Shown here piece by piece: positions 18,401 through 26,800 of a stretch of DNA of 64,000 nt. The notes beneath the pieces were generated by a model. That model was given only the letters and a program-made list of their open reading frames with translations. It had not been told where the DNA came from and ran no database searches. Positions within the stretch are counted from its first letter, which is position 1, and each line of letters starts with the position of its first letter. The stretch comes from Candidatus Melainabacteria bacterium (GTDB taxonomy: Bacteria; Cyanobacteriota; Vampirovibrionia; Obscuribacterales; Obscuribacteraceae). The stretch covers positions 237,870 through 301,869 of the forward strand of contig JAFKGK010000005.1 of the NCBI GenBank assembly GCA_017307165.1, given 5' to 3'. A program made the translations under genes and the position numbers.

Positions 18401-21400
18401 GCGCCCTGCCGGACAGATGCTCGCTCTCGAGCGTGCTTATCGTGATGCCGATATCTCGCCTGCCACTATCGGCATAGTCGAGGCCCATGGTACTGGTACC
18501 GTCGCTGGTGACAAAGCCGAAGTAGAAGCCCTTTCTCGGGTCTTTGCTGCGTCCGGAGCCGAGATTGAGAGCTGTGCCATAGGCTCGGTCAAGACCAATA
18601 TCGGCCATACCAAGGCCGCAGCGGGTCTCGCTTCGATCATCAAGATCGCCAAGGCCCTGCACCACAAAGTCCTGCCCCCGACCATCAATGTTACCGAGCC
18701 GAGCCCGTCTTGCAAGTTTGGCCAAAATCCCTTTTACGTCAATACCGAATCCCGTCCCTGGATCACTACCGACAAAGATCATCCGCGTCGTGGCGGCGTG
18801 AGCGCTTTTGGTTTTGGTGGCACCAATTTTCACACCGTACTCGAAGAATACGAGCCTCCGTGTCAAAAAGCTGCCGATCAGGCCCCCGGTCTGGAGGCCT
18901 GGCCTGCTGAGCTCTTTGTCTGGAAAGCGGCCAATACAAAGGACTTGCTCAAGGCCGTGGCTCAGACCCAGGCCGCTGCACGCAAACTAGAGCAAGACTT
19001 TTCAATCGAAACCACCGCCACCAGTCAGTCGAGACGCAGGCTCTTTGATCTGGCTTATGCTCTCTATAGCCGGCAAAAGGGTAAAGGCCAGAGCACAGAC
19101 ACAGACATAAATAATGATGTTGCGCTTTCGATTGTGGCCAACTCCCTCTCCGACCTTATCGCTAAGATCGAGGGCGCTATAGCCCAAATCACAGCTCAAG
19201 GCAAGGCGTTTACAATGCCTGGTGGCATCTCTTTTGCCGATGAGCTGATCGCCAAGCGCAAAGACAAGATTGCCCTGCTCTTTCCTGGTCAGGGCTCGCA
19301 AAAGATCAATATGCTCAAGGAGCTTTCTCTTTACTTCCCTGAGATTTCCCGGACCCTCAGCCGTCTCGATCGCAAGATCGCAAACGGACAGAGCGAGGGG
19401 CAAAAGCAGGGACAAAGAGACCTCACGCTCTCACATTACATCTATCCACCCGCCACTCTTTCTGCGGATATAAAAGAAAGACAGCAACAAGCTCTCACCT
19501 CTACCGACATTGCACAGCCAGCGCTCGGTATGGCCGATCTTGCCATGCATGCTCTATTAGCCAAGGCCAATATCAAGGCTGATATGGCAGCCGGCCACAG
19601 CTTTGGCGAGCTCGTTGCGCTGAGCACAGCCGGTGCATATGACGCTGAGACCCTCATGGATCTCGCTGTCGCCCGTGGCAGCATCCTGCGCAGCTGCGCG
19701 GACCGCAATCCGGGTGCTATGGCTGCTGTATCCGCTAGCAGGGAGCAGGTGCAGGCCTTTATCGACAAGGCCAGCCAGGTGGATCGCGTCTATCTTGCCA
19801 ATGTCAATGCTCCCAATCAGATCATCATCGCTGGCAGTGTCGAGGCTATAGACAAGGCCATCATCGCGCTCAAAGAGCTTAAGATCGGAGCCAAGCGGAT
19901 ACCTGTTTCGGCGGCTTTTCACTCACCCTTGATGCAGGGCGCCGATCAGCAAATCGCAAGCGCTGTGCAAGATGCTGCTATCGTCTCACCCACTATCCCC
20001 GTCTATGGCAACACTACTGCCACTGTCTATGATGGCAAACCCGAGGCGATCAAGAATCAGCTTGCCCGTCATGCTCTTGCGCCGGTGCTCTTTGCCGAGT
20101 CGCTGCAGGCCATGTACGCTGATGGAGCTCGTGTTTTTGTCGAGGTCGGACCTGGTGCCGTACTCACCGGCCTGGTTGAGAGTACCCTAGGTGATCGGGG
20201 CGATGTGATCGCTCTTAGCTGCGAGCGCACTGGTGCAAAGAGCGCCATTGCCCTCGAACATTTTTTGACGACCATGGGAAGACTGGCAGCTCTATCCAGT
20301 ACTTGCGATCTAGGTCTGCTCTTTTATGGGCGATTGGCCAATCACAAATTGCGTATCAATCGCAAGATCAACTCTCTCGACAAGCAGCTCCTTTATAGAG
20401 TCAATAGTGCCTTTATCGAAAAAATCGGTGCTCCAAAGACCAAGGCAAGGCCTGCTATCCCCAGCACTCCATCAGCTTTAAAAACTGCACCTCTCTCACA
20501 GACTGCACCACAGGCAATGCCAAAGGCTTTGCCACCTGCGCCACCGACAAGACCACAGCACAACGGACAGCACCCAATGGATCCAAATAAGCAAAGATCA
20601 CCCCTGCCCACTCCTCAATTGCGCCAGGGCCAGAGCCAGGGCAGCAATGTCGACCGAGTCATGCTCGAGTTTCAGCAAAGCATGCTCGAGATGACCAATA
20701 GATTTTTGGAGACGCAGCAAAATGTGATGCTTGCTTATCTGCAGGCCAATGGTCGCATGCCGGGCCAAGCGCAAATGCCGATGCTGATGCAAATGCCAGA
20801 GCCAATGCAGATGCCTGTATCTGCTTATAGCAATGGCAACGGAAATGGCAACTCCAATGGCAATGGCAACCATGCCTATAGCAATAACATACCTTTGCAA
20901 ACCGCTCCAGCATCCGATCACGACTCTGCCCTCGATGCAGTCCCAGACAAGCAAGAGCTAGTCGCCGAAGCCTTGAGCGCGCCAGCTCCAGCAGGAGTCA
21001 TCGACACTGAGGCACTGGTAGACAATCTATACGAGATCGTCTCTGAACGCACTGGTTATCCGCGCAGCATGCTCGATCCTACTCTAGATCTGGAGGCCGA
21101 TCTCGGCATCGACTCGATCAAGCGGGTGGAGATTCTCAACAATTTTCGCAAACTCCTGCCCGAATCCACTCAAGCCAAGCTCGAAAGTGGCATCGAAAAG
21201 CTAGCCGGCACTAAGACCTTGCAAGGCATCATCGATTGGATCGGTACCCTCAACGACCTCGATGAGGCAGTGGCCGTCCAGTCTGTCGCTGACAATGCGG
21301 TTCAAGCAAAGTCCACAACAAATTATGAAAGAGTCGCCCGTGGCCGTGTTGTACAGCAAGATTTGCCTGCACCCCAGCCTACCGTCAAGCAAGCCCCAGA

Positions 21401-23846
21401 TCTCACTCTCGTTGTGGCCAGTGAGGGCAAGAGTGCTGCCGTCAAGCAAGTAATCTCGATGCTGACCGCCAGTGGCTACAAAAATGTGGTCCTTGAACGC
21501 GCTTCGCTAGCCGACCAGACATCCATTTCGGCCAATCTCGATGCTTTGCGCGAAATGCACGGCTCGATCCAAGCGGTCATTAATATTTGCGATGGCGAAA
21601 ACGCTGATGTGCTGTTGCCGACCTTTGCTCTGGCCAAAGCAGTGGAAAGCGAGCTCAAACTAGCAGCTGAAGCCGGCAAAAATGCCTCCTGGATCAATGT
21701 CACTTATCTAGGTGGAGACTTTACCGGTCAGAGTAACAAAAATGGAGCAGGCCTTGAGGCGCTCGCTCAGCAAGGCGGTGTGGTAGGCCTGACCAAGACT
21801 ATAGCTAAGGAATGGCCAGAAGTACACGTAAAAGTAGTGGACGTCTCCACCATCATAACTGCCAAAGATCTCGCCTCCTGCATCCACTCGGAGCTTACTG
21901 CCGCAGACTCTATCGTCGAAATCGGTTATAGAGGCAAGCAGCGTACGGGACTCGATGTGGTCGATGCTCCTTTCCGCGATCTGCCCATCTTGCATGATGC
22001 GGCTAATCCTGTGCTCGACGAAAAATCAGTTGTATTGGTGACTGGTGGAGCGCGTGGTATCACTGCCCGCATAACCCTGGATCTGGCCCGCAAATATAGG
22101 CCCACATTTGTCATCGTCGGTCGTATGGCCAAGCCAGACGAAGTCGAATCCAAGGTCACCTATGGTCTGCGTACGGCCAAGGAGATCAAGGCTGCCTTGA
22201 TCGAGGATCGTCGTAGCGCCGGCGAACAAATCAATGTGCGCGAGATCGAAAAGACTTATCAACAGCTCTTGCGCGAACGTGAGATCCGCACCTCGCTCGA
22301 TGCTCTCAAGGCTGCTGGAGCTACTGTCAAATACGCTTCTGTCGATATAAGCGACCAGGAGGCCTTTGGCGAGCTCATCGACAATATCTATGAGACGGGC
22401 AATCTTGATGGTGTCATCCATGGTGCTGGCATCATCGAAGACGCTCTCATCAAGGACAAGACAGTCGAATCCTTTGCTAGAGTTTTTGACACTAAGATCA
22501 AGGGCGCCATCACTCTTGCTCGCCATGTCAGACTCGAGACCCTGAGCTTTATGTATTTCTTTTCTAGCGTCGTCGGACGCACCGGCAACTCCGGTCAGGC
22601 CGACTATGTCTCTGCGAATGAAGCCCTCAACAAGATCGCCCGCGATCTCAAGGCCAAGGCGCCTGCTACCACTCGCATCGCTTCATTGATGTGGGGACCC
22701 TGGCAAGCCGGCATGGCTCCGCCCGAGCTCGAAGCCGTTTTTGCCAGCCATGGTTGGTCGATGATCCAGCCTCAGGATGGCAGTCTCTGCTTTATGGAGA
22801 CACTGGATCGTGATTGCGATCAGGTCGAAGTCATGCTCGTCGGCAAACTCGCTGGCAATGGTGACCGTCCCATGCAATCCAGTCGCAAGACCTATGTCGC
22901 ACCGCAAGCTATGATCCAACCTCAAGGTGTGCTGATCAATGGCTCTGCTGCCGCAAAGGCTGGTACGGGGGCGATCGGCGTCACCGTCGACACCAGTAAG
23001 CATCTGTATCTCAACGACCACAAGTTTGATGGTATACCCGTCATGCCGATGGCCGGGGCTTTAGAGATCATGTTAGAAGCAGCCCGTTCGGTCTATCCAG
23101 ACAAAGAGATTGTCGAGGTCGCCGAACTGGACATCCCCGCTGGCATTGTGTTTCAAACAGCCAAAAAAGACTTTGTCGTAGAGATCGGCGTGGATACTCA
23201 AGATAGCGACTTGCTTTCGGTGCAGCTGCATTCAAAGGATCCTCGCAAAGCCCATTTTCGCTGCAAAGTAAAGTTTGCGGCCAAGCGTGCATCCTTACCC
23301 AAGGATGGGGTCATCACCACCGATCTTTCCTCCATGGTGCGCACTAGGTACAGCGCGGATCAGCTCTCCAAAGGCTCTGTCAAATTGCCGCCCCCTGGGC
23401 AGCTCTATGGATCTTGGCTCTTTCACGGCCCTACATTCCAGGGCATAAGCGAGGTGCTCACCATAAACGAAAGCGAGATCTCAGGCGAGGTCAAAGGCTC
23501 TGCTCCAGCAGAGGTCGTCACCACCGCCGGTGACAGCAAATGGATCGTCGACCCGATCAGATTTGACAGCGCCATGCAGTTGGCCGGTATCTGGGCGCGT
23601 CACCATCAGGATGTGACCGTTCTGCCTACTGGTTTTCGCAAAATGCATGTCTATCAGCCGATCAAAGGCGAGACTGCGACAGCACGTGTTTTTCTCGGGC
23701 CAGCTTCGGCTTCTGATCTGCTCTGCGACCTGGCTATCTACAATGCCGATGGTAGCCTTGCATTGATCGTCGAAGGGCTCGGCGGCATAGCCAGCAAGAC
23801 TTTCAACCGCTTTGCCGCCCAACCGGTGCAAGAGCTGGCTAAATAA
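15420..23846 (+). CDS. iterative type I PKS / PUFA-synthase-like megasynthase, ER-ER-KS-AT-ACP-KR-DH
   Basis: A 2808-residue multidomain synthase. Domains in order: two tandem FMN-type 2-nitropropane-dioxygenase-like modules, as in PfaD enoyl reductases (about 1-240 with GHEAAGRVG; about 320-610 with YPIVQGAM and GKECGGHVG); KS (about 697-1140, Cys888, His1023, His1063 all present); AT (about 1280-1620, GHSFGE with Ser1394); a long Gln/Met/Pro then Asn/Gly linker; one ACP (LGIDSIKRVEI, Ser1899); a KR with a structural half and TGGARGI near 2207, Tyr2396 in ADYVSANEA; and a DH with HKFDGIPVMP (His2534). This set supports full reductive cycles on a growing acyl chain. GTG start. The next megasynthase begins one base after its stop. 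Confidence 0.93.
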   Translation: MPAINFVALSPAAPCEAYREPAIAIAAARAGAIGIVDLAFVDDQAGMAAAFAMLVEHGVDRTERLTKLGDKPIAGRIGFRSLVGHLPHFLSQGAPQAVAAYAIIAGDLAPYDATLLAADIQTAKQAGFIVAVEVTSAAEAALAADAGAQILIAKGHEAAGRVGEATTYILLQQLVGTYEIPVWAQGGIGYDTATAAAIIGAAGVVLDSQLFLCRDAGLDQRTIEKLERLDGSETTLVSLESPGLYLRLMGEIARSDAKTLRAAVSAAVNDGQNLDSLLLVGQDACFASRMAQRGGTVSGVIATMAQHVQDQLAVVGKANVLASGSELALAHGTAYPIVQGAMTRVSDNADFALAVAREGGLPFLALSLMRGAEIETLLADTAQKLGDMPWGVGLLGFVPPALRQEQMAVVDKYKPPFALIAGGRPDQAKAMEQAGTKTYLHVPSPLLLSSFIEMGSRRFIFEGKECGGHVGPRSSFILWQSMIDVLLDCFADNTLKAKPSEFCILFAGGIHDAASAAMVAALAAPLITRGVKVGFLLGTAYLFTREAVDTGAIVDKFQKAALACNETVLLETGPGHSIRCIESPYKKVFDEKRASLEKQARNRDEIREELELMNLGRLRVASKGLGRQQKALPDQEQWETGMYMIGQIAAMRDQVATIKELHMQIADGQAILSNARVNAMLLIEEQNRQQAREQQAEPIAIVGMSCQFPQANDVETFWANILGKVDAIDEIPATHFDWRKLYDKDALARDKMVSKWGGFLPDLVFDPSPYGIPPSSLESIDAMQVLILEAARAALVDAGYKDRKFLREKTSVILANAGHGPITALYSLRSMLDWKLSHLSESAKEEIKQELPEWTEDSFAGYLGNVAAGRVANRLDLKGINFSIDAACASSLAALYVGISDLRSRASDVVLLGATDTHNQPGDYLSFSKTHALSPDGRCKTFDASANGIVISEGIAILVLKRLSDAERDGDRIYALIKGIGGSSDGRDLSLTAPRPAGQMLALERAYRDADISPATIGIVEAHGTGTVAGDKAEVEALSRVFAASGAEIESCAIGSVKTNIGHTKAAAGLASIIKIAKALHHKVLPPTINVTEPSPSCKFGQNPFYVNTESRPWITTDKDHPRRGGVSAFGFGGTNFHTVLEEYEPPCQKAADQAPGLEAWPAELFVWKAANTKDLLKAVAQTQAAARKLEQDFSIETTATSQSRRRLFDLAYALYSRQKGKGQSTDTDINNDVALSIVANSLSDLIAKIEGAIAQITAQGKAFTMPGGISFADELIAKRKDKIALLFPGQGSQKINMLKELSLYFPEISRTLSRLDRKIANGQSEGQKQGQRDLTLSHYIYPPATLSADIKERQQQALTSTDIAQPALGMADLAMHALLAKANIKADMAAGHSFGELVALSTAGAYDAETLMDLAVARGSILRSCADRNPGAMAAVSASREQVQAFIDKASQVDRVYLANVNAPNQIIIAGSVEAIDKAIIALKELKIGAKRIPVSAAFHSPLMQGADQQIASAVQDAAIVSPTIPVYGNTTATVYDGKPEAIKNQLARHALAPVLFAESLQAMYADGARVFVEVGPGAVLTGLVESTLGDRGDVIALSCERTGAKSAIALEHFLTTMGRLAALSSTCDLGLLFYGRLANHKLRINRKINSLDKQLLYRVNSAFIEKIGAPKTKARPAIPSTPSALKTAPLSQTAPQAMPKALPPAPPTRPQHNGQHPMDPNKQRSPLPTPQLRQGQSQGSNVDRVMLEFQQSMLEMTNRFLETQQNVMLAYLQANGRMPGQAQMPMLMQMPEPMQMPVSAYSNGNGNGNSNGNGNHAYSNNIPLQTAPASDHDSALDAVPDKQELVAEALSAPAPAGVIDTEALVDNLYEIVSERTGYPRSMLDPTLDLEADLGIDSIKRVEILNNFRKLLPESTQAKLESGIEKLAGTKTLQGIIDWIGTLNDLDEAVAVQSVADNAVQAKSTTNYERVARGRVVQQDLPAPQPTVKQAPDLTLVVASEGKSAAVKQVISMLTASGYKNVVLERASLADQTSISANLDALREMHGSIQAVINICDGENADVLLPTFALAKAVESELKLAAEAGKNASWINVTYLGGDFTGQSNKNGAGLEALAQQGGVVGLTKTIAKEWPEVHVKVVDVSTIITAKDLASCIHSELTAADSIVEIGYRGKQRTGLDVVDAPFRDLPILHDAANPVLDEKSVVLVTGGARGITARITLDLARKYRPTFVIVGRMAKPDEVESKVTYGLRTAKEIKAALIEDRRSAGEQINVREIEKTYQQLLREREIRTSLDALKAAGATVKYASVDISDQEAFGELIDNIYETGNLDGVIHGAGIIEDALIKDKTVESFARVFDTKIKGAITLARHVRLETLSFMYFFSSVVGRTGNSGQADYVSANEALNKIARDLKAKAPATTRIASLMWGPWQAGMAPPELEAVFASHGWSMIQPQDGSLCFMETLDRDCDQVEVMLVGKLAGNGDRPMQSSRKTYVAPQAMIQPQGVLINGSAAAKAGTGAIGVTVDTSKHLYLNDHKFDGIPVMPMAGALEIMLEAARSVYPDKEIVEVAELDIPAGIVFQTAKKDFVVEIGVDTQDSDLLSVQLHSKDPRKAHFRCKVKFAAKRASLPKDGVITTDLSSMVRTRYSADQLSKGSVKLPPPGQLYGSWLFHGPTFQGISEVLTINESEISGEVKGSAPAEVVTTAGDSKWIVDPIRFDSAMQLAGIWARHHQDVTVLPTGFRKMHVYQPIKGETATARVFLGPASASDLLCDLAIYNADGSLALIVEGLGGIASKTFNRFAAQPVQELAK
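20771..20870 (+). repeat. low-complexity linker repeat inside the megasynthase
   Basis: Short in-frame repeats encode QMP-type units (about 20771-20818) followed by alternating Asn-Gly (about 20830-20870). They form a flexible linker between the AT and ACP domains. Confidence 0.7.
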
Positions 23847-23847
23847 A

Positions 23848-26800
23848 ATGAAGGTCGCCATCATAGGCATGTCCTGCATGTATCCGGAAGCCGCCGATCT
23901 GGCGGCTTTCTGGTCAAATATAGTCGGCGGGCGCGACTCGATTACCGAGGTCACCGACGACGAGTGGTCTACCGACTTCTACTACGATGCCACCGCTAAT
24001 GGTTATGGCAAGAGCTATAGCAAGCGCGGGGGCTTCATTACCAGTGTCGCTTCATTTGACCCCCTCAAATATGGTGTCATGCCGAGCGCCGTTGCCGGCA
24101 GTGATCCCGACCAGCTACTCACGCTCAAGGTGGCTCAACAAGCCATGGCCGATGCTGGTTATGCCACAGGCGACAAGGCCAAATCCCTGGACCGCGATCG
24201 CGCTGAGATCATTATTGGTCGTATCTCTGCCCCTGGTGCCGGTAGTCTCAATCTGGTCCATCAGTCAAAGACTGTTCATGAGATAACCGAGATTCTGAGG
24301 GCAGTGCTGCCTGCAGGCAATGAGAAAATATTGGAAGATGCTGCTAGACAGATACAGCAAAACCTCGTGCCGATCAATCCGGACTCGATCCCCGGAGCCA
24401 TGCCCAACGTGCTGGCCGGGAGATTGGCCGCCAAATTGGGCTTCAGAGGGCGCAATCTGATCGTCGATGCCGCTTGTGCCTCGTCGATGGTGGCCGTAGA
24501 AATCGCCGTCAACGACTTGATCGAGGGTCGCTGCGATCTGGCCCTGGCTGGTGGCGTGCACGTCAATTCGAGTGCAGTGCTATTTCAAATGTTTTGCGGT
24601 CTTGGCGCTCTCTCGCGCAAGGATGTGATCGCGCCATTCGATGCCACAGCTGATGGCACCATGCTCGGAGAGGGTGTCGGCATCATCTGCCTCAAGCGTT
24701 ACGACGATGCCATTGCCGATGGCGATCGCATTTATGCCACTATATGCGGCGTCGCGACTTCCAGTGATGGTCCTGGTGGCAGCGTCATCGCTCCCAATGC
24801 CGAAGGCGAGGCTCTTGCCATGCAAAAGGCCCTGAGGATGGCTGGCGTCAGCCCTGCAACGATAGAATTGCTGGAGGCCCACGGCACAGGTACTCCGACT
24901 GGTGATGTCGTAGAGTTGCAAGCGGTACAAAAAGTATTTAAAAATCACGAAAGTATTGAGCCCGCCGCATCTGGCTGGTGCGCCCTTGGCTCCATCAAAT
25001 CGATGATCGGCCATACTCAATCAGCCAGCGCTATTGCCGGTATCATCAAGACTGCGCTCTCCTTGCACCACAAGATATTGCCACCGACACTCAATGTCAC
25101 GACCCCGACACCTAAGATAGATTGGTCAAAGCACCCTTGCTATATCAACAGCAAGGCGCGCCCCTGGCTGAGCAATGATCGCAAGGGGCATCCACGCCGT
25201 GCCGCCGTCAGTGCCTTTGGTTTTGGTGGCATCAATGGGCACATGGTCTTGCAAGAAGAGCCCGAGTCGGCCACTGCTGTCCATCTACAGCAGCGCTGGG
25301 AAAACGAGCTCCTCACACTCTCGGCGCCCGACCGCTCAGGCCTGCTCCGACAGATCGAGCGGCTGCGCAGCTACATATCCAATAAGCCCTTTGCGCTCAA
25401 GGACCTCGCCTACACTCTCAATTGCAAGACGCAAAAACGCGATGGCTATCGTCTGGCCATCGTCGCCGACGATCATGATAGGGATGAGGCGCGTTGCCAG
25501 GATCTGCTTACCAAGCTCGATCTAGCTCATCGAGTTATCGCTGACCCGCAAAATGACAAATTTAGCGAAAGCAAGAAAGGGATATATTTTACTGCACCAT
25601 CTGCGTTACTCGGTGGCAAGACAGCCTTTATCTTTCCTGGGCTGGGCTCAGCCTATACCAATATGCTGTCCGATCTTGCGGTGATTTTCCCAGAGATCAG
25701 GCAGGTTTTTGAGATCGTCGACAATGTGGCACTTGCTGCTGGGGCTAAGGAACCGCCCACCAGAACGATCTTTCCACCTCCCTTTACCGACGGTGAGCGC
25801 ACGCGGCCTTCGGCGCTGGCCGAAGCGGATTTTGCGGTCGTAGCGGTTTTGCTCGCTGAGTATAGCCTCAATCATTTTCTCGAACATCTCGAGATAAAGC
25901 CTGATGTGATCATGGGTTGTAGCACCGGAGAGTTTGCTGCTATCACCACTGGTGGTTCGGTGGATGTGCTTTCGGTCGCCACTACCTTTTATCGTCTCAG
26001 CACCGAAGTCGCCCGCTCCATCCCTGCCGACCGGCTTGCCGAGCTGCGCTCTCTCCGTGTTTTTGCTCCTGCTGCACGAGTCATGGCCATGGCCGCAGCA
26101 ATTTGCTCAAAAGATGATCCTGTCTATCTCAGCGCGGACCTTGGTGATGAGCACATCATCGTGACTGGTTCGGCAGCCGCCATAGATAAGCTCAATCAGA
26201 GCCTGACGGCAGCTCATCTGCCTTTTCAGCCCCTACCTGAGGCCATCCCCTATCACACTGCTCTGGTGCAGTCAGTGATGGACGGCAAGGAGGCGGAGGT
26301 CAGGGCGGTGCAGGTCAAACCACTGGCGGTGCCCGCCTGGTCGTGCTCCACCGCGCGGCAGTATCCGGATGATATCGAGGGCATCAGATCTTATTTTACT
26401 GAGCTTTTTACGAGACCCGTGGCTCTCAGGCAGACCATAAGCGAAATGCACCAGAGTGGTGTGAGAAAGTTTGTTGAGGTGGGACCAAATGGGGTCTTGA
26501 CGGCGCTGATCTCCGGGATCCTGCCGGACAAGCCACATCTAGCCGTTGCCTCCAATCTTGCAAATCGCTCCGGCCTGACCCAGATCCATCATCTTCTGGC
26601 AGCCTTGTACGTGCAAGATGTACCTGCCAATTACAATTATCTCTACGAACGTCGTGCACCCATCGAGCTTGATATCGACGACCTTTCGCCTGTGCCAACC
26701 CCTTCGAGCAGGTTGTTGCTCAAGCATGGAGAGCTCAAACTGCTTGAGCCTTTATCTCTGGTATCGCCAATAGAGGTCGAGCAGTCTCTGGAGTCCGAAG

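Noticed and set aside
20771..20870. Short DNA repeats considered as a CRISPR array or minisatellite
   Set aside because: Units are in frame, very short and unspaced; they encode a protein linker.
23812..23847. An earlier ATG that would make the second synthase overlap the first by 35 bases
   Set aside because: The KS sequence begins at the ATG at 23848, directly after the stop; the extra 12 residues are not KS-like.
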